Shown: piece after piece, positions 26,448 through 36,092 of the stretch
How the letters are laid out: the number at the start of each line of letters is the position of its first letter
How positions within the stretch are numbered: the stretch's first letter is position 1
Origin: Lentisphaerales bacterium
GTDB lineage: Bacteria > Verrucomicrobiota > Lentisphaeria > Lentisphaerales > Lentisphaeraceae
Direction of reading: 5' to 3'
Assembly (NCBI GenBank): GCA_022446985.1
Contig: JAKVBD010000022.1
Span: 1 to 64,000, forward strand
DNA: 64,000 nt
Notes under the pieces: model-generated
The model's input: only the letters and a program-made list of their open reading frames with translations
What the model was told of the DNA's origin: nothing
Database searches by the model: none
Made by a program: the position numbers and the translations under genes

Positions 26448-26951
26448 ATGTTCAAAATTTTTCCTGTACTCTTTGTTTTGCTTCTAGCTTCATGCTCAAC
26501 TCAGAGAACAAACTTCTCAATAGACAAATCATACGACTTCTCTGATCAGGAGTCATTTTCCTGGGCACAACCTCCAATCCACTCTTCTTTAAAGATCGAT
26601 CCAAAACTTCATGAAATAACCAGCAAAAATATCCTGCCGGTTATTGAAAATAATCTCCTTGCTAAAGGCTACTCTCTTAAACAGGCCAAAGGAGACCTAA
26701 CAGTAAGTGTTGACATCAGTTCCTACAGCAATGTTAATGTTCAGTCAGTCAAAATGGAAGGCGATGAAGATTCAGCGCCTCACTCAGGCAAAGTCACAAG
26801 AGCACTTATAAAAGTTTTCATAAAAGACAGTAAAACTGGAACGACTGTTTACTCAAGTGAAATTAGCGACATCATGTCCGAGAAAAGAAATAGAGTAGAC
26901 AAACTCCGAGCTGCGATTTTTAAATTAATGCAAAACATGCCCAAGAAGTAA
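26448..26951 (+). CDS. DUF4136 family lipoprotein
   Basis: A 167-residue lipoprotein with lipobox LASC and the DUF4136 pattern: an early YDFSDQESFSWAQPP, then I..NLLAKGYSLKQAKGDLTVSVDI, and a late DSKTGTTVYSSEIS. DUF4136 lipoproteins are common in Bacteroidetes and Planctomycetes-like bacteria and have no known function. It lies 14 nt before the TolC-like gene and is probably the first gene of the efflux operon. Confidence 0.8.
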   Translation: MFKIFPVLFVLLLASCSTQRTNFSIDKSYDFSDQESFSWAQPPIHSSLKIDPKLHEITSKNILPVIENNLLAKGYSLKQAKGDLTVSVDISSYSNVNVQSVKMEGDEDSAPHSGKVTRALIKVFIKDSKTGTTVYSSEISDIMSEKRNRVDKLRAAIFKLMQNMPKK

Positions 26952-26965
26952 ACGAGGAACTCACA

Positions 26966-28345
26966 GTGAAATATGTAAATCAACTCTTCATAGGCTTAAC
27001 AGCATTTTCTGCAATTTCATGTCAGACAGTTATTGTTCCTCACGAAGAGGTTCGCAATACTCTTACACAGAATTTAAAAATCGGTGAAACTGCCAAAAGC
27101 AGTGATCAGGAAATGACCATTCCTAAGACTCTGACGATTCAAAAAGCCAAAGACTTATCTCTTATTGGTAACCCGACTCTCAAAGCCGCCGGTGAAAGAA
27201 TCAAGAGAGCACAAGCTGTTATACAACAAGCTCAGGCTCTTTACTACCCAACTATTACGGCGACATCCGGAGCTACTCGTCAGGATTTGGTTCCAGAAGG
27301 ACGTAATGGATTTGATACTCAAAGCTTTGAATCATACAATGCTCACCTATCGTCAAAATGGTTGATCTTTGACGGCTTTGCCAGAAAATATCAAGTACTT
27401 GCTGCACAATATGGCGAAATCTCTTCTGAGGCAGCCTTCGATGACACTAAAAGACTTTTGGTAGATGCTGTTGCTCAAGCTTTTTATGAAACAATCCTGG
27501 CAACCAAACAAATTGAAATCAACCTTGAGCTTAAAGAAATCAATGAAGAGTTTCTTAAAGATACAAAAGTTAAGGAAGAAGCTGGTACAGCAACAAAAAC
27601 TGAAGTTAATAACTTCATCGTCAATCGCAATGATTCTCAGATAGCCTATTTGGATGCAAAGAACTCTTTTGAAACAGCAAAATTAGTATTAATCGAGCTT
27701 CTCGGACTTCCTGAGGCAGATACAGAAGCATTTGAAACCATTTATAAAGATTTAGAAATTTCGGTTCCTAAATACAAAACAGCTCTGGGAATTGCTTTAA
27801 ACAAACGTCCAGACCTTAAAGTACTACAAGCACAGATACTCGCAGCTGAAGCTCAAATAAAGGAAGCTGAAGGCGAATATTACCCTGAAATTTTTCTTGA
27901 AGGAAGTTATGGTGCCACATCCTTCGATACTGCAGGTTTTGGTGACAATGACCGAGATTCATACTACGGAATGGGTATGACCTGGAATTTATTTACCGGC
28001 AACTCAACTTCTGCCCTGATAGCACAAAGAACTGCAGAAAAAGAAGAACAACTACATAAGCTCAAATCGCAGTGGCAAAATGTTATTAGCGAAATCCGTC
28101 AGCAAAGAAAATCACTTCTCAATTCTATAGAGCGTGTAAAGGTTCAAAAAGAATCTGCAGAGCTAAGTAAAAGCATTTATGAAGATACTAAGCAGATTTA
28201 CGAGAATGGTGCTACAACAATCACACGTGTGAATGAAGTTCTTACGGACTACAGCATCGCGCGCTTAAGCCAGGTTTTATTTGAAGTTGAAGCTCTTAGA
28301 AGAAAAGAGTTGCTGGATGCCCTTATGGGTACAAACATCAACTGA
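26966..28345 (+). CDS. TolC-family outer-membrane efflux lipoprotein
   Basis: A 459-residue outer membrane factor of the TolC/NodT type. It starts at GTG 26966 with GAGGA 8 nt upstream and has a lipobox (AISC). Two TolC repeats are seen, each with long helices and the family phrases such as NPTLKAAGERIKRAQAVIQQAQALYYPTI and NKRPDLKVLQAQILAAEAQIKEAEGEYYPEIFLEGSYG. It should form the trimeric exit channel for the RND pump encoded next to it. A strong hairpin separates it from the adaptor gene. Confidence 0.9.
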   Translation: MKYVNQLFIGLTAFSAISCQTVIVPHEEVRNTLTQNLKIGETAKSSDQEMTIPKTLTIQKAKDLSLIGNPTLKAAGERIKRAQAVIQQAQALYYPTITATSGATRQDLVPEGRNGFDTQSFESYNAHLSSKWLIFDGFARKYQVLAAQYGEISSEAAFDDTKRLLVDAVAQAFYETILATKQIEINLELKEINEEFLKDTKVKEEAGTATKTEVNNFIVNRNDSQIAYLDAKNSFETAKLVLIELLGLPEADTEAFETIYKDLEISVPKYKTALGIALNKRPDLKVLQAQILAAEAQIKEAEGEYYPEIFLEGSYGATSFDTAGFGDNDRDSYYGMGMTWNLFTGNSTSALIAQRTAEKEEQLHKLKSQWQNVISEIRQQRKSLLNSIERVKVQKESAELSKSIYEDTKQIYENGATTITRVNEVLTDYSIARLSQVLFEVEALRRKELLDALMGTNIN

Positions 28346-28359
28346 GCCAAATATTAATT

Positions 28360-28398
28360 TTCAGCTGTAAAGTATTCTGTGAATACTTCACAGCTGAA
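28360..28398 (+). promoter_or_regulatory. Long hairpin between tolC-like and adaptor genes
   Basis: An inverted repeat with 17 paired bases, a single A/C mismatch and a 3-nt loop (left arm 360-377, right arm 381-398). There is no following T run, so it is not an ordinary terminator. It could stabilise or separate parts of the efflux transcript, or be a small palindromic repeat element. Confidence 0.7.
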
Positions 28399-28457
28399 TG
28401 ACTCTATAAAAAACAGCTTCTTATTTTAAAAAAGGTAATTGGGGCCTCGAAAGAAAA

Positions 28458-29606
28458 ATGAAAAATATTATCCTGACACTTTGCGCGACTCTCGCGCTTA
28501 CCGCTTGCAAAGAAAAAGTTCAAAAACGGCCAGCCCCTCCGGCTCCTGAAGTTCTTGTGACAACAGCTACTTCTGAAGAAATGAGCCGCTCTCAAACTAT
28601 AATTGGCCAGACTAAGGCGTTTGCAGACATTCAACTTAAAACAAAAGTCGAAGGCTACATCACCGAAGTAGGTTTCAAAGATGGCGGTGCTGTCAGTAAA
28701 GGAGATATACTGTTCAAAATTGATGATCGTCCATATATCGCCTTAAAAAATGAAGCCAGCGCTAAGGTTATGCAGACTAAGGCTGCAATGATTGAAGCAA
28801 AATCCAAATATGAGCGTACGCAAAAGCTGCATAAGAAAGGTGCAGTAAGTGATCAGGACCTTGATAATGCCTTTAGTGAATTTAAAGCTGCTGAAGCTGC
28901 AATTGCATCAGCTGAAGCTGAATTAGAGTTTGCTTCTCTAAATCTGGAATACACGAAAATCAAAGCTCCAATTGATGGTAAAATGGCAATTGGTCATATT
29001 TCTGAAGGTAATTACGTTACACCTTTATCTGGTGCTCTTGCTCAACTTGTGAGTCTTACACCAATCTATGTTGACGTCAACATCAGTGAAAAACTGGTTA
29101 TGTCAAGTCTGATGAAAAACCTTAAAAAAGGCGAAAGCCTCCTTGAGATGAAGAAAGATCAAGTATGGGAATATCATCTGATTCTTTCAAATGACACAAA
29201 TTATGAGCATGTTGGGAAACTTGATTCTTTTGACAATCAAGTCAATGCAACAACAGGAACAGTAAAATTCCGCTTAGAGTTCCCTAATCCAGACTATTTA
29301 CTCGCTCCCAACCAGTACGTAAAGCTTGTGCTTAAAAGCAAAGAGAAGGAAAGTAATCTGATTATTCCTCAGGCAGCAATTATGTCTGACCAAACTGGTG
29401 ATTTTGTCTATCTCGTCAATGATGAAAACAAAGCAATCAGAACACCTGTAGTCGTTGGCAAAAGATTTGGCACAAAAGCTACAGTTGAAAAAGGCCTGAA
29501 GGGTGGTGAAAAAATCATTTTTCAAGGAACTCAAAAAGCTCGTCCGGGTTCTCCTGTAGTTCCCAAAGATACTCCCATGCCGATTGATGAAAAAGCTGCT
29601 GAATAG
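28458..29606 (+). CDS. RND efflux periplasmic adaptor (membrane fusion) lipoprotein
   Basis: A 382-residue HlyD/AcrA-like adaptor. Lipobox LTAC (about residue 16), barrel-sandwich hybrid parts (KTKVEGYITEVGFKDGGAVSKGDILFKIDDRPY and the mirror IKAPIDGKMAIGHISEGNYV), a helical hairpin between them, and a beta-barrel C-terminal region. It links the inner-membrane RND pump to the TolC-like channel. It begins 8 nt before the RND gene ends its leader and is clearly co-transcribed with it. Confidence 0.92.
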   Translation: MKNIILTLCATLALTACKEKVQKRPAPPAPEVLVTTATSEEMSRSQTIIGQTKAFADIQLKTKVEGYITEVGFKDGGAVSKGDILFKIDDRPYIALKNEASAKVMQTKAAMIEAKSKYERTQKLHKKGAVSDQDLDNAFSEFKAAEAAIASAEAELEFASLNLEYTKIKAPIDGKMAIGHISEGNYVTPLSGALAQLVSLTPIYVDVNISEKLVMSSLMKNLKKGESLLEMKKDQVWEYHLILSNDTNYEHVGKLDSFDNQVNATTGTVKFRLEFPNPDYLLAPNQYVKLVLKSKEKESNLIIPQAAIMSDQTGDFVYLVNDENKAIRTPVVVGKRFGTKATVEKGLKGGEKIIFQGTQKARPGSPVVPKDTPMPIDEKAAE

Positions 29607-29614
29607 GTAAAAAA

Positions 29615-32600
29615 ATGTTTAGCGAATTTTTCATCAACCGTCCCAAGTTTGCGTTTGTTATCTCGATCGTCATTACCCTTGGTGGTTTAGCTGCAATTAT
29701 AAATTTACCCGTAGCACAATATCCAGAAATCACTCCACCTCAGGTTGAAATTACAGCAGTATACCCGGGAGCGAGTGCTGCAGATGTTGAAAGTACTGTT
29801 GTTACACCGATTGAAAACCAGGTTAATGGTGTAAAAAACATGCTTTATATGGATTCTAAGAGTTCAAACGATGGCTCAGCACTAATCACAGTAACTTTCG
29901 ATATTGGTACCAGTGGTGATATCAACACTGTAAATGTTCAAAACCGTGTTTCCATAGCTACTGCATCTCTGCCTGAGGAAGTCAAACGCCAGGGTGTGAC
30001 TGTGAAAGAAAAATCCAGTAACATGCTTATGGTGATCAACCTGTACTCACCTAACCAAACATACGATGGTGAGTTCCTGAGTAACTTCTCCAGTTTGAAT
30101 ATCACCGATAATATTCTTCGGATCCCCGGTGTCGGGGACTCCAAAATGATGGGCGGTTTTGACTATTCCATGCGCATCTGGTTGGACCCAGATCGTTTAA
30201 CCAGTTTGAGGATGACTCCACAAGATGTCATAGCAGCAGTCAAAGCACAAAACGTACAGGTTGCGGCGGGTACTATCGGAGCTCCTCCACTAAGCTCTGA
30301 CCAACAATTCCAATATTCAGTCACTACAACTGGTCGACTGTCTGACATAGATCAGTTTAAAAATATCGTTGTCAGAGTCAATAACGATGCCTCAAAAGTC
30401 CTTCTTTCAGATGTCGCCAGAGTCGAACTTGGTGTTGAGAACTACTCTAGTTTTGGTTCACTTAATGGAAAGCCTGGTGTACTTCTTGCAGTTTACCAAC
30501 TTCCTGATGCAAACGGTCTTGACGTTGCCAATCAGTGTAGAGAACTCTTAAGCAGGATTAAGTCAAGCTTTCCTGATGATGTCGAATATGCCATCCTCTA
30601 TGACACTACAAAATTTATAGAGACATCAATTGACGAAGTTGTGGAAACTCTGATTGTGGCCGTCTTATTGGTAATATTAGTTGTATTTATCTTCCTGCAA
30701 GATTGGCGATCTACGCTCATTCCATGCATAGCTATTCCTGTTTCACTCATAGGTACTTTCGGTGCGATGTATGCTCTTGGCTTTAGTATTAATACTATTT
30801 CCTTATTTGGACTTATATTAGCTATCGGTGTGGTGGTAGATGATGCTATTGTCGTCTGGGAAAATGTCAAGCGCCTCATGGCCGAGGAAGGTCTTGATCC
30901 AAAAGAAGCGACTCGAAAAACCATGAAACAGGTAACTGGCCCAGTTGTAGCAACTACACTTGTACTTCTTGCCACTTTTGTACCAGTAACTCTTTTACCA
31001 GGGATCTCAGGTAGGATTTATAATCAGTTCGCTGTCACGATCGCAATATCTGTACTGATATCTAGCCTAAATGCACTTACACTCAGCCCGGCATTGTGTT
31101 CCTGTTTTCTAACTAATAAACAAACAGAACCCTTTATCTTTTTTAGGTGGTTCAACAGTATTTTTGACTGGATCACTGAACGTTACAGCAGTGTAGTAAG
31201 TTTCCTATTGAGAAAAGTGTTAATTGTCATCCTGCTTATTGCCGGTGTATTTGGTGCTACAGGTTGGTTATTCCAAAATGTACCGACTAGTTTTGTACCA
31301 AGTGAAGATGATGGTGCAATTCTAGCCGACGTACAATTACCGGATGGAGCTTCTCTGAACAGGACACAAGAAGTTGTCTCAAAAGCAGAAGAAATCATCA
31401 AAAATACACCTGGTGTATCTGATGTGATGGCCGTGACCGGTTACAGTATGCTCAAGGGCAGCAGTTCTTCCAACTCAGCATTTATCATTGTCGTTCTTGA
31501 AGATTGGGCCGACCGCCCTGGTATTGAAATGACATCTTTTTCAATCCTTAAGAGAATGGGAGCTCAAATGTCAACAATACCCGAAGGTCAAGTCTTACCG
31601 TTTACCATGCCTCCAATTCCGGGTGTTGGAGCAACCGGCGGTTTTGAGTTCATGGTACAGGATTCCTTAAGTAGGCCTCCTGACGAATTTGGAAAAATTG
31701 TTAACTCACTCATTAAAAAAGCTAATCAAGCTCCAGAGATAAGCCGAGCATTTACAACATTCAGAGCCAATATTCCACAAATATTTGTTGAGCTCGATCG
31801 TGAAAAAGCACTCCAGCTAGGTGTCTCTTTGAGTGATATTTTCAGTACGCTTCAGGCACAGCTAGGCTCAGTTTACATAAATGACTTCAACTTATTTGGT
31901 AAAGTATATAAAGTTACAATTCAGGCTGATATGCAGTACCGTAAAGAACTACCGGACATTACTAAACTCTATGTAAGAAATGACAAAGGAGAAATGATTC
32001 CTTTATCAACTCTTTGTTCACTTTCATGGAAATATGGTCCTGACATTATAAACAGGTACAATGTTTATCGTGCAATAAAAATTACAGGTAACCCAGCAGA
32101 TGGATACAGCTCAGCCCAGGCAATGGCGGCTATGGAAAGTTTAGCTGAAGAAACTCTACCACAAACTATGAAAACAGAATGGACTGGTATGTCTTATCAG
32201 GAGAAACTGGCTGGCAACCTCATGGTAATCATCTTCGCTGCTGCATTGCTATTCATTTACCTTTTCCTTGTTGCTCAGTACGAAAGCTGGTTGATCCCAA
32301 TCTCAGTAATTCTTTCTGTTCCACTAGCAATTCTCGGTGCGCTATCAGCAATTTATTTTACTGGTATACCAAATGGAATTTACGTTCAGGTAGGTCTTGT
32401 TCTACTCTTTGGTATCTCTGCTAAAACAGCCATTCTAATCGTTGAGTTTGCCAAGGAAAATCGAGAACAAGAAGGGAAATCCATATATGAGGCTTCACTA
32501 TTTGCCGCGAGAACCCGTTTCCGCGCTGTTATGATGACCGCCTTATCATTTATTCTTGGTATCCTGCCACTGGTGATAGCAACAGGTGCAGGCGCTTCAA

Positions 32601-32743
32601 GTAGACGCTCTTTAGGCACTGCAGTATTTGGCGGTATGTTTATGGCGACAGTTATCGGCACACTGTTCATACCCTCATTTTTCCAACTGATTCAGCATAT
32701 CAGAGAATGGGGTAAAAAGCTTCTTTCTGGAAACAAATCTTAA
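29615..32743 (+). CDS. RND multidrug efflux permease (HAE1/AcrB type)
   Basis: A 1042-residue inner-membrane pump of the HAE1 family. The N-terminal FINRPKFAFVISI segment, the helix-4 proton relay GVVVDDAIVVWENVKR with paired aspartates, the two large periplasmic loops, and the closing RFRAVMMTALSFILGILPLVIATGAGA block are all present, and the length is normal for AcrB. It expels hydrophobic compounds using the proton gradient. It follows the adaptor gene by 8 nt. Confidence 0.95.
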   Translation: MFSEFFINRPKFAFVISIVITLGGLAAIINLPVAQYPEITPPQVEITAVYPGASAADVESTVVTPIENQVNGVKNMLYMDSKSSNDGSALITVTFDIGTSGDINTVNVQNRVSIATASLPEEVKRQGVTVKEKSSNMLMVINLYSPNQTYDGEFLSNFSSLNITDNILRIPGVGDSKMMGGFDYSMRIWLDPDRLTSLRMTPQDVIAAVKAQNVQVAAGTIGAPPLSSDQQFQYSVTTTGRLSDIDQFKNIVVRVNNDASKVLLSDVARVELGVENYSSFGSLNGKPGVLLAVYQLPDANGLDVANQCRELLSRIKSSFPDDVEYAILYDTTKFIETSIDEVVETLIVAVLLVILVVFIFLQDWRSTLIPCIAIPVSLIGTFGAMYALGFSINTISLFGLILAIGVVVDDAIVVWENVKRLMAEEGLDPKEATRKTMKQVTGPVVATTLVLLATFVPVTLLPGISGRIYNQFAVTIAISVLISSLNALTLSPALCSCFLTNKQTEPFIFFRWFNSIFDWITERYSSVVSFLLRKVLIVILLIAGVFGATGWLFQNVPTSFVPSEDDGAILADVQLPDGASLNRTQEVVSKAEEIIKNTPGVSDVMAVTGYSMLKGSSSSNSAFIIVVLEDWADRPGIEMTSFSILKRMGAQMSTIPEGQVLPFTMPPIPGVGATGGFEFMVQDSLSRPPDEFGKIVNSLIKKANQAPEISRAFTTFRANIPQIFVELDREKALQLGVSLSDIFSTLQAQLGSVYINDFNLFGKVYKVTIQADMQYRKELPDITKLYVRNDKGEMIPLSTLCSLSWKYGPDIINRYNVYRAIKITGNPADGYSSAQAMAAMESLAEETLPQTMKTEWTGMSYQEKLAGNLMVIIFAAALLFIYLFLVAQYESWLIPISVILSVPLAILGALSAIYFTGIPNGIYVQVGLVLLFGISAKTAILIVEFAKENREQEGKSIYEASLFAARTRFRAVMMTALSFILGILPLVIATGAGASSRRSLGTAVFGGMFMATVIGTLFIPSFFQLIQHIREWGKKLLSGNKS

Positions 32744-32754
32744 TCTATCCCATT

Positions 32755-32787
32755 GAGCTACTATGCTTTAATTGAGTATAGTAGTTC
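32755..32787 (+). promoter_or_regulatory. Imperfect hairpin after the RND gene
   Basis: GAGCTACTATGCT at 32755-32767 pairs with AGTATAGTAGTTC at 32775-32787 (11 of 13 positions, loop of 7). No T run follows. It may end or process the efflux transcript, or be a regulator site in front of the next gene. Confidence 0.45.
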
Positions 32788-32809
32788 TTAGGATTAATGG
32801 AGATGAGCG

Positions 32810-35131
32810 ATGTTCAAAATAGTGGCAGCCATACTCTTGGCTTCTTATTCTCTTGTTTATGCAGAACAGAAACCTTTTCAACTTACCTGGCCAAGGTCTT
32901 ATGATGCTCCGGGAGCAGAGCTAACCGTTCACCAACCACAAGTCGATGACTGGCAAAGTTACTCAAAACTTTCTGCAAAATCAGCTATCGTCGTTTCACT
33001 AAATGGTGTGCCTGAACCTGTTTACGGTGCACTATACTTTACGGTTGACACAAGTGTAAACATGCAAAAGCGCCTTGTTGCCATGCAAAATCTAAAGTTA
33101 ACCAAGATTTTCTTTCCAAATAGCAATAAATCTGTTACGGATCAAGCTGAAAAAGCTACGCGGGAAGCCTTAGCTGAACGCAAATCGATCGTCGTCGCAT
33201 TGAGCCGTATCACAGCTCTTGTTGAAGACACAAAAGATCTACAAAAAAATGTCGACGTCAATTATGCTCCGCCTCAAATTCATTACTCATCTGAGCCGGC
33301 AATTCTCATAAATACCTTAGGCAAGCCATCATTTAAAAAACTGGAAAACTCAGGATTGGATTTTTGTGTAAATACCAACTGGGATCTCATTTCAGATCCA
33401 GACACAAAAGATTACTACCTTCTCTATTTCAATAGTTGGCTAAAAACCAAAAACCTGCAGAAAGGACCTTGGATTGCAGCAGACAAACTTCCGGAAAAGT
33501 TTAGAAAAATCCCAGATGACGGAAATTGGAAAGAAGTCATCAATAAACCAACTGTCCCAGTCAAAAAGATTCCCAAAGTTATTTTCAGCGAAAAACCGGC
33601 TGAACTTATTCTGACCGAAGGAGAAGAAAAGCTGGTTCCTATCTCAAACACCAAGCTTTCATACGTAGAAAACTCTGAGTCTGACTTATTTTATAGTAAG
33701 ACAACAAGAAAATATTATTTTCTCATCACCGGCCGTTGGTTCCAGGCGGATACCTTAGCAAAAGAATGGGAATCTGCCAAAGATAAACTCCCTGAAGACT
33801 TCAAAAAAATTCCAGATGGGAGCCCCAAAGATCACGTCAAAGCAGCTATCCCAGGAACCGATGAAGCCAAGTCCGCTGTTCTCATGACCTCCATCCCTAG
33901 AAGAGCCACTGTTCAAAGAGACACAAAACTGACCGTCAGCTATGAAGGTGAACCAGAATTTGCCCTGATTAAAGGTACAAATATAGAGTTCGCACTGAAC
34001 ACCGGTTATGACGTCTTTAAAGTCGGAGGCAATTATTACTGCTGCTACAAAGCAGTTTGGTTTACCGCTGCGTCCCCTAAAGGCACCTGGATTGCTGCCA
34101 CTGAAATCCCTCAAGAAATCTATGACATTCCTTCAGATCACCCAAAGCATCACGTGACTTACGTTTATATCACTTCGCATACAGCTGAAGTCGTCTACGT
34201 TTACTCAACTTCCGGATACAGCGGCTGTTATGTCTCAGATGGCGTCGTAGTCTATGGCTGTGGCTACTGGCATTGGCACTATCCTCCTCATTGGTATTAC
34301 TACCATTGTTACCCTTGGTACTACTCTTATGGCTGTTGCATTCGCGTCGATTACTACAAAGGCGACTACTACCGTGGAGCACACTACTACGGTCCATATG
34401 GCGGTGTTGGAGGCTGGACTGCCTATAATCCGGACACTGGTACTTACCAACGTGGTGGTTTTGCTTATGGCCCATATGGCGCCGTCAAATTTCAACGAGC
34501 CTACAATCCTGAAACTGGCTGGAGAGCTGCCGGTTATCAAGCTGCAACGCCATACCAATCCTGGGGAAAAGGTGTTGTCTCAAATGGCGATGACTGGTTA
34601 AAAGCCGGCTACAAGCATGACTATGATCGAGGTACTGCTTTAGGCTACAAAGGCTCTGACGACCAAAAAGGGCTTATTATCAAAGATAAAGACGGCAATA
34701 AAGGAGCTATCGTTCGCGATAAAGATGGCGACCTTTATGTAGGTAAAAACGGCCAGGTCTACCGTAAAACTTCCGACGGCTGGGAAAAGCGTGGTGAAGA
34801 CGGCAAATGGGACCAACTTCCCCAGACAAGGCCATCGGCCCAATTGTCAGATCAACAGAAGAAAGATCTTCTACAAAATGACAAACTGCGACAGCTCAAA
34901 GAAGCGCAACAACGAGACGTCCAAACTCAGGATAGAATGCGCAAACTGCAAGAAGCTGAAGCCAGAAAACACGAAGCTCTGAATAATGACAGGCTCAGAC
35001 AACTCCAACAGCAACGCCAAAGACTCGAGCAGCAAAGAAGAGTACAGGATAACCTAAGAAGGCAGTCAATTATGAGACAGAGAAGTATTCAGCGCTCTGC
35101 CCATCCAAGTATTCGGATGAGAAGAAGATAA
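32810..35131 (+). CDS. Large secreted Tyr/Trp/Cys-rich repeat protein
   Basis: A 773-residue protein with a signal peptide ending VYAEQ. Three modules of about 80-100 residues follow (roughly 160-245, 260-345, 350-440), each with a pattern of YY-x-L ... W ... LP-F-KIP. Next comes a zone (about 450-530) extremely rich in Tyr, Trp, His, Gly and Cys (for example YHCYPWYYSYGCC), then Gly/Asp-rich repeats (KDKDGNKGAIVRDKDGD) and a charged Gln/Arg coiled-coil tail. Such proteins are sometimes labelled carbohydrate-binding family V/XII; I cannot confirm binding. It is downstream of the RND pump on the same strand. Confidence 0.75.
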   Translation: MFKIVAAILLASYSLVYAEQKPFQLTWPRSYDAPGAELTVHQPQVDDWQSYSKLSAKSAIVVSLNGVPEPVYGALYFTVDTSVNMQKRLVAMQNLKLTKIFFPNSNKSVTDQAEKATREALAERKSIVVALSRITALVEDTKDLQKNVDVNYAPPQIHYSSEPAILINTLGKPSFKKLENSGLDFCVNTNWDLISDPDTKDYYLLYFNSWLKTKNLQKGPWIAADKLPEKFRKIPDDGNWKEVINKPTVPVKKIPKVIFSEKPAELILTEGEEKLVPISNTKLSYVENSESDLFYSKTTRKYYFLITGRWFQADTLAKEWESAKDKLPEDFKKIPDGSPKDHVKAAIPGTDEAKSAVLMTSIPRRATVQRDTKLTVSYEGEPEFALIKGTNIEFALNTGYDVFKVGGNYYCCYKAVWFTAASPKGTWIAATEIPQEIYDIPSDHPKHHVTYVYITSHTAEVVYVYSTSGYSGCYVSDGVVVYGCGYWHWHYPPHWYYYHCYPWYYSYGCCIRVDYYKGDYYRGAHYYGPYGGVGGWTAYNPDTGTYQRGGFAYGPYGAVKFQRAYNPETGWRAAGYQAATPYQSWGKGVVSNGDDWLKAGYKHDYDRGTALGYKGSDDQKGLIIKDKDGNKGAIVRDKDGDLYVGKNGQVYRKTSDGWEKRGEDGKWDQLPQTRPSAQLSDQQKKDLLQNDKLRQLKEAQQRDVQTQDRMRKLQEAEARKHEALNNDRLRQLQQQRQRLEQQRRVQDNLRRQSIMRQRSIQRSAHPSIRMRRR

Positions 35132-35218
35132 ACCTTCTTTGAAGCTTACGATTTTTAACTATTGCTTAGCTCTATAATTTTTATATAAATGTTCTAACCA
35201 TAAATTCGGGAGTGGTAT

Positions 35219-36073
35219 ATGTCTCAACTAATAATCCTGGGCTCGTTAACTGAACAAGCAAAAAGCTTTGTTACTGACAGTCTACCTCTGTTTCTGCAAA
35301 ACGCATTGATTGCCTTAATCATCTTTTTCACAGGTAAAATCATTGCAAACATACTAACAAATATTGCCGTAAAATTGATGCTGGCTTCCAAAATGGAAGA
35401 AACTATCGTCAATTTCCTAAAAGCCTTAATCTACGTTGGCCTAATGGTCGTGGTTTGTTTAGCAGCGCTGGATCAGCTTGGCGTCAAGACAACGTCTTTT
35501 GTAGCAATACTGGCAGCAGCCGGTTTAGCAGTAGCGATGGCACTTAAAGATACTCTTGGTAACTTTGCTTCTGGAGTCATGATTATCATGTTCAAACCAT
35601 ACAAAGTCGGTCACTTTGTCGAAATTGCCGGTACTTCTGGAGTCATCGAAGAAGTCAACTTGTTTAATACCGTGCTTAGAACTGGTGATAATATCCAAAT
35701 GTACCTACCTAACGGCTCTGTAACAGGAAGTAAAATCTGTAACTATTCTGTTAAAGACGAGCGTCGAATCGACTTAGTCATTGGCTGCGGCTACGATGAC
35801 GATCTAAAAGCTGTTAAACAAACTATTCTAGATGTTATTAATGAACATGAACTAGTTTTAAAAGATCCTGAACCGGTAGTTGCTGTATCAGAGCTTGGTG
35901 ATAGCTCAGTCAATTTTGTCGTTCGTCCATGGGTAAAAAATGCAGATTACTGGCCAGTAAGGTTTGATCTGATTGAAAACATTAAAAATGCCTTTGATAA
36001 AAACGGCTTCAGTATACCTTACCCTCAACAAGACGTTCATATGTATAACGAAAACAATTCTTCAAATAACTAA
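35219..36073 (+). CDS. mscS: MscS-type small-conductance mechanosensitive channel
   Basis: A 284-residue channel with three N-terminal helices and a cytoplasmic MscS domain. The pore helix LAAAGLAVAMALKDTLGNFASGVMIIMFKPYKVGHFVEI and the beta domain FNTVLRTGDNIQMYLPNG are characteristic, and the length is close to E. coli MscS (286). It opens under membrane tension to release solutes in osmotic downshock. GGGAGTGG precedes the ATG. The DUF481 gene follows 19 nt later. Confidence 0.92.
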   Translation: MSQLIILGSLTEQAKSFVTDSLPLFLQNALIALIIFFTGKIIANILTNIAVKLMLASKMEETIVNFLKALIYVGLMVVVCLAALDQLGVKTTSFVAILAAAGLAVAMALKDTLGNFASGVMIIMFKPYKVGHFVEIAGTSGVIEEVNLFNTVLRTGDNIQMYLPNGSVTGSKICNYSVKDERRIDLVIGCGYDDDLKAVKQTILDVINEHELVLKDPEPVVAVSELGDSSVNFVVRPWVKNADYWPVRFDLIENIKNAFDKNGFSIPYPQQDVHMYNENNSSNN

Positions 36074-36092
36074 AACTATTCACAGGAACAGC

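Noticed and set aside
34170-34601. Several overlapping open frames opposite and within the Tyr/Trp/Cys-rich gene
   Set aside because: They are side effects of the biased composition (TAC, TGG, GGC codons) of the real gene.
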